A stretch of DNA of 64,000 nt from an uncultured Eubacteriales bacterium. GTDB taxonomy: Bacteria; Bacillota; Clostridia; Oscillospirales; Oscillospiraceae. Shown piece after piece: positions 34,210 to 42,435 of this stretch. The position numbers were made by a program, and so were the translations under genes. The notes under the pieces are model-generated. The model worked only from the letters and a program-made list of their open reading frames with translations, made no database searches and had not been told where the DNA came from. Location: positions 2,263,766 through 2,327,765 of the forward strand of contig LT599017.1 of the NCBI GenBank assembly GCA_900079765.1, given 5' to 3'. Within the stretch, counting starts at the first letter, position 1, and the number at the start of each line of letters is the position of its first letter.

Positions 34210-35251
34210 GCTGGAGACCGGCTTTTCTGTCTACTTAAGCTCATTCGACCGTCAGCGGGAAATGCTGGAGCGGTCGGTCGGCACAGGGGCCAGCGTCTTC
34301 CTCTCCCTGCACATCAGCGAGGAGTTCGGCCCCGGCTACTGTGAAAAGGCCCAGGAGGTCTGCCGTTTTCTGGCCGATCGGGGCTATCGGGCCATCGCCG
34401 ACGTGTCCCGCAAGACCATGGACGCGTTTGGCGAGACCAACCTTGCAAGCCTCGCCGGGCGGCTGGGCGTGTGGGGTCTGCGGGTGGATTATGGCCTGGA
34501 CGACGACGAGATCTGCGCCCTGGCCGCCCGCCTCCCCGTGGTTCTCAATGCGTCCACCACCTCGCCCGAGTCGGCGGCGCGCATTGCCGCCGCGGGATCC
34601 ACCGTCATGGCGATGCACAACTTCTATCCCCGCCCCGAGACCGGGTTGGACGACGCCTTCTTCCGCGCCTCCACCCAGTCCCTCCGGGCGGCGGGACTGA
34701 AGGTGCTGACTTTCATCCCCGGGGACGAGGTATTGCGCGGCCCCCTCAGTCTGGGTCTTCCCACGCTGGAGCGTCACCGGGGCCTCCCCCCCTCCGCTTG
34801 CCTTGCCGACTTCACCACCCACTTTGAGGTGGACGGCGTCTTCGTGGGCGACATCAGCGTGACGGCCCGGGAACAGGAGCGCATGCGCCTTTTCTCCCAG
34901 GAGGGTATCGTCCAGCTCCCCGCGACGCTCTATGGCCGGTATCAAAAGCTGTACGGCCAGGTCTTCACCTGCCGGGCAGACTCCCCGGCCTGGCTGGTGC
35001 GTTTCGCGGAGTCGCGGGAGTATTCCACCATTGGAGAACCGGTGCCTCCCGCAAACTGTGTGGAGCGCCCCCGGGGCTCCATCACCCTGGACAATGCCGA
35101 CTACGGCCGCTACTCCGGGGAAATACAGCTCATCCGCCAGGACCTCCCCGCCGATCCCCGGGTCAACGTCATCGGTGCCGTGCCGGAGGTCTACCACCTC
35201 CTGGCCGACTGTATCCGAAACGGAACGAAGTTCGTGCTGACGAGGGATTGA
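34202..35251 (+). CDS. mupG: MupG-type 6-phospho-N-acetylmuramidase (DUF871)
   Basis: The 349-residue protein matches DUF871: an N-terminal TIM barrel (about 1-235; GFSVYLSSFD, SLHISEE, LRVDYGLDDDEI, NFYPRPETGLDD) and a C-terminal cyclophilin-like beta domain (NADYGRYSGEIQL, RVNVIGAV). MupG of Staphylococcus aureus hydrolyses MurNAc-6-phosphate-GlcNAc after PTS uptake. The ATG overlaps the murP stop by 8 bases, so translation is coupled. With MurQ it would turn the imported muropeptide sugar into GlcNAc, GlcNAc-6-phosphate and lactate. Confidence 0.9.
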   Translation: MPKLETGFSVYLSSFDRQREMLERSVGTGASVFLSLHISEEFGPGYCEKAQEVCRFLADRGYRAIADVSRKTMDAFGETNLASLAGRLGVWGLRVDYGLDDDEICALAARLPVVLNASTTSPESAARIAAAGSTVMAMHNFYPRPETGLDDAFFRASTQSLRAAGLKVLTFIPGDEVLRGPLSLGLPTLERHRGLPPSACLADFTTHFEVDGVFVGDISVTAREQERMRLFSQEGIVQLPATLYGRYQKLYGQVFTCRADSPAWLVRFAESREYSTIGEPVPPANCVERPRGSITLDNADYGRYSGEIQLIRQDLPADPRVNVIGAVPEVYHLLADCIRNGTKFVLTRD

Positions 35252-35261
35252 TTTTCCGTTG

Positions 35262-35299
35262 AAAACCGCCGCGAACGGCCTCGTTCGCGGCGGTTTTTT
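35262..35299 (+). terminator. Strong terminator of the murQ-murP-mupG operon
   Basis: A perfect 15-bp stem (35262-35276 with 35283-35297) ends in six T. Confidence 0.92.
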
Positions 35300-35421
35300 G
35301 TCGTCTTAACCATTGCCCGCCCCTATGGCTGGATGGTAGAATAGCTATAGACGTATTTTCTGCTTTGATTTGAGCGGCTTTTCTCATCCACTTGCGCGGA
35401 CAACCGAAAAACAGGATCCAA

Positions 35422-35451
35422 TATACCATTCGCTTACGCTCATGGTATAAT
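35422..35451 (+). promoter_or_regulatory. Extended -10 promoter inside an inverted repeat, before the HAD phosphatase gene
   Basis: TGGTATAAT (35443-35451) is an extended -10. It forms the right arm of the inverted repeat TATACCAT (35422-35429) / ATGGTATA (35442-35449), a layout that would suit a repressor or a DNA hairpin. Confidence 0.5.
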
Positions 35452-35484
35452 AGAACTATTATTTTACGCGAGAGGACGTGCGGA

Positions 35485-36306
35485 ATGGACATTCAGCTCA
35501 TCGCAATAGACTTGGACGGCACCACCTTAATCAACAATACCGACGTTACACCCCGGCTCCTCCAGGCACTGGAGGAGGCTGATGCGCGGGGCGTACATGT
35601 GGTGCCCGTCACAGGCCGCCAGTTCAAGATGCTCCCGCCCTTCCTGCACGCCCCTTGGTGCAGGTACGGGGTGCTCTGCAACGGCACCGAGCTCCGCACT
35701 CTTCCCGGTGGGGAGTTGCTGGCCTCTCACTACTTGCCCCCGGAGCTGCTGGCGGAATACCTGCCCGTCTTTCTTGGGCTGGGCCTCCCGGTGGAGATTT
35801 CAGGCGGCGGCCACCTGCACACCACTCCCTCCATGCTCAAAACCATTCTGGCCGCGCCGGTCATCCCCTTTCACCGCGTTGTACTGGATAAGCATGGCCT
35901 GGTGCTGGATGATCTGAACGCCTTCCTTCTCAGCGCCCCCTACCCCTTTGATAAGTTGAACCTCCCCTACATCCCGCACGAGGCGCTGGGCAGTTTGACC
36001 GCACTCCTCCCCTCCCTTCCCTTCTCCGTCGTGTGGTCGGGGCCCAACAGCATGGAAATTACCCACACCGAGGCCACCAAGGGAAAGGGCCTGGCCGCCA
36101 TCTGCCGCCACCTGGGGATAGACCTCGCCCGCACCATGGCGATCGGGGACAGTGGAAACGACGTGCCCATGCTGGCGGTGGCCGGCCTCAGCGTCGCCAT
36201 GGGCAACGCCCCCGACTTCGTCAAGGCCGCGGCCCAGACGGTCACCCACCCCAACACCGAGGATGGCGCGGCAATTGCCATTGAAAAATACGTGCTGGGC
36301 AAATGA
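35485..36306 (+). CDS. Cof-type HAD-IIB family hydrolase
   Basis: The 273-residue cytoplasmic phosphatase has the HAD motifs: DLDGTT (nucleophile Asp near residue 10), VTGR (motif II), a conserved lysine in ATKGKGL, and GDSGNDVPML (motif IV). The C2B cap sits between motifs II and III. Such enzymes dephosphorylate sugar phosphates, nucleotides or flavins with loose specificity; the substrate is unknown. GAGG lies 12 bases before the ATG. It has its own promoter and terminator and is probably not part of the MurNAc operon. Confidence 0.92.
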   Translation: MDIQLIAIDLDGTTLINNTDVTPRLLQALEEADARGVHVVPVTGRQFKMLPPFLHAPWCRYGVLCNGTELRTLPGGELLASHYLPPELLAEYLPVFLGLGLPVEISGGGHLHTTPSMLKTILAAPVIPFHRVVLDKHGLVLDDLNAFLLSAPYPFDKLNLPYIPHEALGSLTALLPSLPFSVVWSGPNSMEITHTEATKGKGLAAICRHLGIDLARTMAIGDSGNDVPMLAVAGLSVAMGNAPDFVKAAAQTVTHPNTEDGAAIAIEKYVLGK

Positions 36307-36313
36307 CTCGCCA

Positions 36314-36361
36314 AAAGGAAAGCTCCCTCCGCGCCGACCGGCGCGGAGGGAGCTTTCCTTT
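36314..36361. terminator. Perfect 22-bp stem terminator after the HAD gene
   Basis: The stem 36314-36335 pairs with 36340-36361 without a mismatch around loop GACC, with AAA/TTT at its ends, so it can act on both strands. Confidence 0.9.
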
Positions 36362-36411
36362 ATAAATTGCTTATTGATAATCATGAGGGCGATATAGCAA
36401 AGCCGACGGAA

Positions 36412-36445
36412 CGCCGCCGTGTCCAAATGGACACGGCGGCGGCTT
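36412..36445. terminator. Hairpin after the DUF4914 gene
   Basis: A 13-bp GC-rich stem (36412-36424 with 36429-36441) lies a few bases beyond the minus-strand stop codon. Its T-rich side (TTTCTTATT) faces the plus strand, so on the minus strand it is probably an RNA-protecting 3' hairpin. Confidence 0.6.
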
Positions 36446-36447
36446 TC

Positions 36448-38331
36448 TTATTCGAGGCCCAGGGGAATGATATCGCAGTAGTCCTGAACGCTTCCCCCGC
36501 GCTTAAAGCACTCGAGGATCTGCTTGCCCACGGGATGGAGCTCCTCCACTTCATAGACAGCCAGTTCCTTGGCAAAGAAGTCGGTGAGAATCTTCGCTCC
36601 CTTGTCGTAGCCCTTCTCACCCAGAGTCTCCTGCACCTCGGGGCGGAGAAATTTGGTGGAGATGTGCTGTCCGTCCACCTTCATGTCTTTAAGGGCGTAG
36701 CCCAGGATAGGGCAGCGGGCGGGGGTAAGGCGGTCCATCTTCATGTTCACGCCGCCGCGCCGGGCCAGATACTCACGGGAGATCCACTCGGCGGCAAAGC
36801 CCACCTTGTAGATGCCGATGTGCTGGTTGGGGATGAGCACGTAGCGGGTGGAGACACAGTCTAAAATCTGCTCCAGGAGGAGGTTTGCCTGCTGGACCCG
36901 CATGCCGGTGGCAAAGGGCCAGTATGAACCCACGCCCTCGCTGGCAAGAGCCGAACCCGCGCCGTCCGCAATACTGGGGTTGTTGAAGCCCCGGGGGGCT
37001 ACCAGCCGCCACAGCCATGCCAGGGCGGGCGGGATGATATGGAGAAGGCCCAAAATGCCGTAGTTGGGGTCCTTCGCCGTGGTGGGCGGCATACGCACAC
37101 CAAAGCTGCGCACGTCCACCTCCACGGGGGTGGTGACAATGTTATGTATCATCCGGCGCGGAATGATGACCCGGGGATTGGGGCAGGGCTTGCCGTTGGA
37201 GTCCAGCGTGTGCTCCCAGAGGAGACACGTGGCCCGGGCCACGCCCGCCATGTTGAAGAACATCAGCGGCTCCTTGGATTGAATTGCGATCTTTTCATAG
37301 GTGGGGTCACAGCCGTACTCGGTGATGCCGTCCACCCGGACGAACCAGCCATCCTCGCCATCGGCCAGAGTCAGTTTGCCGTTGGTGCCCTGGAACGAAG
37401 GGTGGCAGATCGCCATGTCGTCGGTGACGGGGTCGATGGTACAGGTATCGCTCATGCTGATGTACCGCTCTTCGCCCGTCTGCTGGTTCACGCCCAGCAG
37501 CACCCGCCCGTCGGGGCAGCGCTGCACGTCCTGCAGCAGCTCGCTCTTACCGCCGCCGGAGGCCCCCTCATGCATCATGACCATCTCGTTCTCATAGGGG
37601 GTGATTATGCGGGCGGCGGAGGCGTGGGCGGTGACCCAGCCCTCCTGCTCACCGATATCCAGCAGGACGCTGTAGATGCCCTTCTTAGCGGAGGGGCCGG
37701 GATAGAGGTTGTAGGAAAATATCTCGTGGAAATCGGCCCCGCGGCTATGGACCACCACCTGGCGGCCGTCAAAGTGGCTGTGGCGGAAAGGGGGGGCCAC
37801 ATAGACAACGGAGCGGGGCTTAAACGTCTCCCCTATTTCTTTTACATTGATGAAAGCCTGAAGTTGGCCAAGGGCGAAGGCGAAAAACGCTGCGTTCCGG
37901 GGGCAGACCAGGATAGAGTCGTACCCGTACTGGTACCCGCCCGCCTTAAAGGGGACAATAACCAGCTCCTGCTTGGCGAGCCAGTCAAAGGTCTGCGCCC
38001 GTAGGTCGGAGAAGGGGTAGCCATAGACCTCCTGGAACCGGGGCTTGTCTGTAGGCAGGTCGTCGGCGATGCGCATACAGTCGGGCTCCCGGCGGCGCAT
38101 ATAGTCCTCGGGAAAATTCACCGATGCGCCGTTTTTGCAGCGCACCACTTCGGCTTCTTTCACGCTCTTGCCATCCACGTCGTAGAAGACCTCTACCTTG
38201 TTGGTGTGCTCGTTGCCGAAGATCAGCTCATAAAGGACTTCCTTACTCTCAGGAATAATAACGCTGGGGCTCTTGGAGAGCACAGCACTCAAGTCTTCCG
38301 GGAAGGCAAACTTGTCAAATAACAGGTTCAT
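36448..38331 (-). CDS. DUF4914 family protein with PEP-carboxykinase-like P-loop
   Basis: The 627-residue cytoplasmic protein resembles DUF4914, an uncharacterised family. It has a P-loop of PEPCK type, HEGASGGGKSE (GASGGGKS at 256-263), and, like PEP carboxykinases, downstream acidic and Thr-rich segments (SDTCTIDPVTDD, near 300). The N-terminal 130 residues are specific to this family. A kinase or carboxykinase activity is possible, but nothing in the context shows it; it is not a canonical PckA. AGAGGGGG lies upstream of the ATG at 38331. The gene is monocistronic. Confidence 0.75.
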   Translation of the reverse strand: MNLLFDKFAFPEDLSAVLSKSPSVIIPESKEVLYELIFGNEHTNKVEVFYDVDGKSVKEAEVVRCKNGASVNFPEDYMRRREPDCMRIADDLPTDKPRFQEVYGYPFSDLRAQTFDWLAKQELVIVPFKAGGYQYGYDSILVCPRNAAFFAFALGQLQAFINVKEIGETFKPRSVVYVAPPFRHSHFDGRQVVVHSRGADFHEIFSYNLYPGPSAKKGIYSVLLDIGEQEGWVTAHASAARIITPYENEMVMMHEGASGGGKSELLQDVQRCPDGRVLLGVNQQTGEERYISMSDTCTIDPVTDDMAICHPSFQGTNGKLTLADGEDGWFVRVDGITEYGCDPTYEKIAIQSKEPLMFFNMAGVARATCLLWEHTLDSNGKPCPNPRVIIPRRMIHNIVTTPVEVDVRSFGVRMPPTTAKDPNYGILGLLHIIPPALAWLWRLVAPRGFNNPSIADGAGSALASEGVGSYWPFATGMRVQQANLLLEQILDCVSTRYVLIPNQHIGIYKVGFAAEWISREYLARRGGVNMKMDRLTPARCPILGYALKDMKVDGQHISTKFLRPEVQETLGEKGYDKGAKILTDFFAKELAVYEVEELHPVGKQILECFKRGGSVQDYCDIIPLGLE

Positions 38332-38381
38332 GGGCGTTTCCCCCTCTTTCATGGGATAGGTGGCGCGGTGGCGCTTTTCTT

Positions 38382-38411
38382 ACTTTACTCTATCACACAT
38401 GGAATTGTCAA
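38382..38411 (-). promoter_or_regulatory. Promoter of the DUF4914 gene
   Basis: On the minus strand TTGACA (38406-38411) and TAAAGT (38382-38387) are spaced by 18 bp. Confidence 0.68.
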
Positions 38412-38512
38412 TACCAAATTTGCAGTTTTAAATTCTGAACTTGCATTTTTAACATTTAGATATTCCATTCTATGCTTACCCGGCGGCCTTTTGACTTCTC
38501 CAGACGCAAAAT

Positions 38513-38543
38513 GGCGGCGGGGTTCATGCAAAACCCCGCCGCC
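38513..38543 (-). terminator. Terminator after the small membrane protein gene
   Basis: GGCGGCGGGGTT (38513-38524) pairs with 38532-38543; on the minus strand ATTTTG follows. Confidence 0.75.
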
Positions 38544-38574
38544 CTGTTCTCCTGCTTCGGCACCTACAACCGGC

Positions 38575-38862
38575 CTATCTCTCCTTCCAAGCCACAGCCA
38601 GGTTGAGTAATAGCGTCCCCACGGCCAGCGCTGTGGCGGCAAACACAAAGGCCTCTATCGTATCCATCAGCGCCGACCAGTCCCTGATTTCCACCACATG
38701 GGCCAGGCACAGGATGACTGAGAGAAGCGAAAATATACAAGAGCAAAAGCTTGTAAAAGTAAACGTCTTTCCCTTTTTGAGGACCAGCGCCGCCAATGGC
38801 AGGGCCCAGGCGGCAAGGCCCAGGAAGAGGCTCGCAAGATTCAGCCAGGCATATCCAAACAT
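38575..38862 (-). CDS. Small membrane protein of unknown function
   Basis: The 95-residue protein has three to four hydrophobic helices (about 2-27, 33-57, 70-92) and a basic C-terminus (WKER). I do not recognise a family. The ATG at 38862 follows AGGGGG and lies 11 bases after the DUF4173 stop codon, so it is co-transcribed with that gene and may work with it in the membrane. Confidence 0.6.
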   Translation of the reverse strand: MFGYAWLNLASLFLGLAAWALPLAALVLKKGKTFTFTSFCSCIFSLLSVILCLAHVVEIRDWSALMDTIEAFVFAATALAVGTLLLNLAVAWKER

Positions 38863-38873
38863 ACCCGTGCCCC

Positions 38874-40427
38874 CTATTTGTGGGCCGCGAGATATGCGGA
38901 GAGGGACCAACTCTGCCAGCGGGAGGCATCCCGCGCTGCAGCGTCCCGCCGCTCGGAGAGGAGCCGGGAGAGCGGATAGTCCGTGCTATCTCGGTAAGCC
39001 TGAGTGTCCCCTGGCAGCTCCTCCAGAACGCCCAGGGTATCGTAGGAGAGGTAGGCGAGGTAAGGCAGGTCCATCACGGCCGTCTCACTGTGCTGGTAGA
39101 GGGACACATTGTACCGTGCCACCAGGAAATCCACATTCATATAGTTGAGCAGCAGCCAGCCCGTCAGCCCAGCCGCGAAGAAGACCTTGAAGAAAGAAAA
39201 CCCGTCCCTCCAGATCTTCATCAGCGCGGCGGTAAAGAAGATGGCCAGCATCACCATGCCCCAGTAGGTGAGGAACCGCTTAAAGGAAAGACCATAGGCG
39301 GTGACATAGAGGGTCATCCTCCAGGCGGCGGAGACCAGCATCACCACGCTGGCCCCCACCAGGCCGGTGGAGAGAACGCGCACCCACCGCCAACCCCTCC
39401 CCTCTCGCTTGGAAATCTGCAGGCAGACCATCACCAAAGCCAAATTGAGTACCGATACGGAGACCAGCTGGAAGAAACCGCTGCGGGCGTACTCGGCATG
39501 GGAGATGCCCGTGGCGGCCAGATACCTGTCCCCGCCGAAGAGTCCGGCAAACTGCACCGCCAGGAAGATGGAGTACAACCCGTCCATCACCGTCAGGAGG
39601 GTGACGGGCAGCGCCGCGTCCACTGTAAAGGCCGGACGAGCTGTTCTTTCCTTCAGGGGCTCCGGGCGGCGCAGAGCATACAGCAGGCCGAAGAGAAACG
39701 GCGCGAGACACAGGCCAATGCCCACTTTGACGATCCACTCCGCCAAATTTTCGTCCAGGAAACTAACGAGGCCCTCAGTGACTCGGGCGAAAAGTGCATC
39801 TGCTGAGACCAATAGGGGAAACACGAAAAAGAGCACGGGAACCGCCGCAAGCAGCCCCAGGGCTACATAAACCCAGCGTCTCTTCCCTTCCCCGCCGCCG
39901 GGGATGAGCGCCTTGAAGGGTGCCCACAGGCGGCAGAAGAGGCCGTCCAGCATAAGACAGAATCGCTCCCACAGCATAGTAGGCACGCTCCAGGGCTTGC
40001 GCCCAGCCCCCGACCACTGGAAGAGTTGTACCCCCAGCAGCGCCGGCAGGGTGATGAAATTCCAAAACCGGAACCACCCGTTGGAGAAGATGGCAAAGGT
40101 GAGGGCCTGGAAGCAGACAGCCAGGAGCAGGAGGAGCTCCGCCCGGTTTTTAAGCCCCGCCACCCCCTTATACCAAAAGAGTACCCCGTACCACACCGCA
40201 ACCATCACGGTCACCACGAGGCCGGGTGCGGAGAGGATGGACAAAATCAGTTCCAAAAACAGCATCCCCAGGAGGGCCGCCAGCGGCAGCAAAAGTCGGT
40301 CCTTCCCGTCGATCTCATACTTCCGGGCGGGGGCAATGCCGATTTGGGGCGGAACGCTCCCCTCCCCGGTTGCGGGTTGGGATTCCAGGAGCCTACTTAA
40401 AATCGGGTGGGCTTTCTTTTCGTCCAT
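38874..40427 (-). CDS. DUF4173 domain-containing membrane protein
   Basis: The 517-residue protein has about twelve membrane helices and the DUF4173 segments ADALFARV, EYARSGFFQL near residue 305, and YVTAYGLSFKRFLTYWG near 375. The N-terminal 50 residues are cytoplasmic and polar. Its function is unknown; some relatives sit beside sensor genes. The ATG at 40427 has AAGGA 8 bases upstream. It is followed by a small membrane protein and preceded by a YozG/DUF2975 pair. Confidence 0.82.
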   Translation of the reverse strand: MDEKKAHPILSRLLESQPATGEGSVPPQIGIAPARKYEIDGKDRLLLPLAALLGMLFLELILSILSAPGLVVTVMVAVWYGVLFWYKGVAGLKNRAELLLLLAVCFQALTFAIFSNGWFRFWNFITLPALLGVQLFQWSGAGRKPWSVPTMLWERFCLMLDGLFCRLWAPFKALIPGGGEGKRRWVYVALGLLAAVPVLFFVFPLLVSADALFARVTEGLVSFLDENLAEWIVKVGIGLCLAPFLFGLLYALRRPEPLKERTARPAFTVDAALPVTLLTVMDGLYSIFLAVQFAGLFGGDRYLAATGISHAEYARSGFFQLVSVSVLNLALVMVCLQISKREGRGWRWVRVLSTGLVGASVVMLVSAAWRMTLYVTAYGLSFKRFLTYWGMVMLAIFFTAALMKIWRDGFSFFKVFFAAGLTGWLLLNYMNVDFLVARYNVSLYQHSETAVMDLPYLAYLSYDTLGVLEELPGDTQAYRDSTDYPLSRLLSERRDAAARDASRWQSWSLSAYLAAHK

Positions 40428-40537
40428 AATTATCATCCTTTTTCTATCATATTTTCAAAAATATTGCTCTTAAAGGGTATAACAAGTCTACCCGCCGCAC
40501 GTTTATCCGCGCCGGGCTATAAGCAACTCATGTTGCC

Positions 40538-40759
40538 TTACTCTGCTCTAGCCTTTTCCGGGACGTACTCCAGGATGTCGCCGGGCTGGCAGTCCAGGGC
40601 GGCACAGATGGCCTCCAGCGTAGAAAAGCGCACCGCCTTAGCGTGGTTGTTCTTTAAGATGGAGAGGTTCGCCAGGGTCAGGTCCACCTTGGCGGCAAGC
40701 TCGTTCAGGCTCATCTTTCGCTTGGCCATCATCACATCCAGGTTTACCATAATCGGCAT
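40538..40759 (-). CDS. YozG-like XRE helix-turn-helix regulator
   Basis: The 73-residue protein is a bare Cro/C1-type helix-turn-helix: MAKRKMSLNELAAKVDLTLANLSILKN, then FSTLEAICAALDCQPGDILEY. The last phrase is the hallmark of the YozG/HTH_26 group. AGGAGG lies 8 bases upstream. It lies 12 bases after a DUF2975 membrane gene; this pair is conserved in many Firmicutes, and the regulator probably controls the pair itself. The membrane partner may act as an antagonist or sensor (inference). Confidence 0.9.
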   Translation of the reverse strand: MPIMVNLDVMMAKRKMSLNELAAKVDLTLANLSILKNNHAKAVRFSTLEAICAALDCQPGDILEYVPEKARAE

Positions 40760-40771
40760 GATTCGGCCCTC

Positions 40772-41314
40772 CTATATGGTCAGGTCGTTCTCTTCCTTCA
40801 GCTCGGCGGCCTGACGGAAGAGGGCGGACATGACCATGCACAAAAGGCCCCCCATGAACGCGACGGGGATGAACACGGTGTTGTAGGTGAAAATGGGAGC
40901 CAGAGAGCGGTAATAGAAGAGGCCCCACACCGTCCGGACCAGGGCGGTGGCAGAAACCAGCAGGCAGCAGACCGCTGCCCGTTTCAGGCGCCGCGCGTTT
41001 GGCATGGTAAAGGTATCTTCCCTTACAATCGTGTCCAGCACGCCACGGGCCTGCCAGAGCGTGATCGCAGTACAAGTGCCGCAAAAGAGAAGAAATACCG
41101 ACAGCACGGCGGCATATTCCTCCCCCCATACACGCCAAAGATACTGCCAGCACACCGCAAAAAACTCCGCCACACTCAGTCTGGAAATTCCCGTCAGCGC
41201 ACCGATGCCCACCACCCCCGGCACCAGCGGCAGCACCAGCAGATTGCATAAAAATGTGAAGCTCACCAGCACCTTTAAAAATTGGGCCAACTTGACCACG
41301 CCGGACCTTCCCAT
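40772..41314 (-). CDS. DUF2975 domain-containing membrane protein
   Basis: The 180-residue protein has four membrane helices with a typical DUF2975 signature: VREDTFTMPNARRLKRAAVCCLL near residue 98, between helices two and three. The function is unknown, but the family almost always travels with a YozG-like regulator, as here. The ATG at 41314 follows GGGGGAG; an in-frame start at 41347 lacks a site. It is the first gene of the pair. Confidence 0.85.
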   Translation of the reverse strand: MGRSGVVKLAQFLKVLVSFTFLCNLLVLPLVPGVVGIGALTGISRLSVAEFFAVCWQYLWRVWGEEYAAVLSVFLLFCGTCTAITLWQARGVLDTIVREDTFTMPNARRLKRAAVCCLLVSATALVRTVWGLFYYRSLAPIFTYNTVFIPVAFMGGLLCMVMSALFRQAAELKEENDLTI

Positions 41315-41406
41315 GGAACTCTCCCCCTTTTGATAAGAGCATAGCACTTATATTATCGCTTGTCAATTATTATTTATTGTTTTTCAATAAATACAATTAA
41401 TTGAAG

Positions 41407-41475
41407 GGCCCGGCAGAGGCATTGGACCCTATGGAGCGCAGGACTGCGCTTAGGGTACAACGCCCTCACCGGGCC
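41407..41475. repeat. Long imperfect hairpin element between sirtuin and DUF2975 genes
   Basis: GGCCCGG (41407-41413) pairs with CCGGGCC (41469-41475). Inside, GAGG-C-TTG pairs with CAA-G-CCTC, ACCCTA (41426-41431) with TAGGGT (41451-41456), and AGCGCAG (41435-41441) with CTGCGCT (41444-41450). Almost the whole 69 bases fold into one arm. It may be a terminator of the sirtuin gene, a MITE-like repeat or a structured RNA. Confidence 0.55.
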
Positions 41476-41483
41476 GAGTCTTT

Positions 41484-42209
41484 TCAATGCACCTGTACGG
41501 CCCCAAGAACCTCCCCAATGGGGGCGGCAATAAGGAGATCTGCGTTGGCGTCGTAAGGGGTGGGGCTCTTGTTGATGAGCGCCAGCCTGTCCCCACGGTA
41601 GTAGTTCACCAGCCCCGCCGCCGGATAGACCGCCAGGGAGGTGCCACCGATGATCAGCAGGTCGGCGGCTTGGATATAGCGCAGGGCTTTGGACATTGTG
41701 ACCTCGTCCAGCGCCTCCTCATAGAGTACCACATCCGGTTTCACCCGCCCGCCGCAGCCATCGCAAACGGGCACGCCATCAGAAGCGCGCACATAGTCGA
41801 GGTCAAAGAATTTGTGGCACTGCTCGCAGTAGTTGCGGTGGACCGAGCCGTGGAGCTCCAGAACCTCACGGCTCCCCGCCGCCTGGTGCAGCCCGTCGAT
41901 ATTCTGGGTCACCACTGCGGCGAGCTTTCCCGCCCGCTCCAACTCGGCAAGCTTTAAGTGGGCGGCGTTGGGCCTTGCATCGGGGAAGAGCATTTTCTCC
42001 CGGTAGAAACGAAAAAATTCCTCCGGCCTGCGCTCGTAAAAGGTGTGGCTGAGGATAGTCTCGGGCGGGTAGGGATACTTCTGGTGGTATAGCCCGTCTA
42101 CGCTGCGGAAGTCGGGCACGCCGCTTTCAGTGGACACTCCCGCCCCGCCGAAGAAGACGATGCGCTTACTCTCGTCGACCCACTGCTGCAACCGGGTAAG
42201 CCGGTCCAT
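41484..42209 (-). CDS. cobB: Sir2 family NAD-dependent protein deacylase
   Basis: The 241-residue enzyme removes acyl groups from lysine using NAD. It has the NAD motif GAGVSTESGVPDFRS (residues 22-36), TQNIDGLH (101-108), the catalytic His120 in ELHGS, and a zinc ribbon with Cys128, Cys131, Cys149 and Cys152. Y58 and R61 in FYERR stand where the class III desuccinylase pair is found in SIRT5/CobB-like proteins, so succinyl or malonyl lysine could be substrates (inference). A hairpin separates it from the feo genes upstream. Confidence 0.92.
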   Translation of the reverse strand: MDRLTRLQQWVDESKRIVFFGGAGVSTESGVPDFRSVDGLYHQKYPYPPETILSHTFYERRPEEFFRFYREKMLFPDARPNAAHLKLAELERAGKLAAVVTQNIDGLHQAAGSREVLELHGSVHRNYCEQCHKFFDLDYVRASDGVPVCDGCGGRVKPDVVLYEEALDEVTMSKALRYIQAADLLIIGGTSLAVYPAAGLVNYYRGDRLALINKSPTPYDANADLLIAAPIGEVLGAVQVH

Positions 42210-42232
42210 AAAACACCCCTCCTAGTAAAGAT

Positions 42233-42260
42233 GGGGCCCGGCGACGCCGGGCCCCGTTTT
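42233..42260. terminator. Terminator between the feo operon and the sirtuin gene
   Basis: A perfect 10-bp GC stem (42233-42242 with 42246-42255) with loop GAC lies just beyond the Cys-rich protein stop; TTTT lies on the plus-strand side and TCTTTA on the minus-strand side. Confidence 0.7.
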
Positions 42261-42261
42261 C

Positions 42262-42426
42262 TTACTTCTTATCCTCGCCGGGGCAGCAGGAGCCGCAGTT
42301 GCCGTCGCACCCGCCGCCGCAGGCCCCGCAGTCCCCTTTCATCTGGCGGCGGACATGCTTGACCAAATACACCACCGCCCAGACAACCAACGCCGCAATA
42401 GCAATATAGATGAAATATTTTACCAT
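42262..42426 (-). CDS. FeoB-associated Cys-rich membrane protein
   Basis: This 54-residue protein has one N-terminal membrane helix (YFIYIAIAALVVWAVVYLV), a basic turn (KHVRRQMK) and a cytoplasmic tail with seven cysteines (CGACGGGCDGNCGSCC). This is the layout of the small FeoB-associated proteins (FeoC-like in position). The cysteines probably bind iron or an Fe-S cluster and help FeoB. It starts 9 bases after the feoB stop with GAGGTGA as ribosome binding site, so it is the last gene of the iron operon. It is easily missed because of its size. Confidence 0.88.
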   Translation of the reverse strand: MVKYFIYIAIAALVVWAVVYLVKHVRRQMKGDCGACGGGCDGNCGSCCPGEDKK

Positions 42427-42435
42427 AGTATCACC

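Noticed and set aside
36448-38331. Calling the gene a standard PEP carboxykinase
   Set aside because: The P-loop fits, but the remaining sequence matches DUF4914 rather than PckA, so no enzyme name is given.
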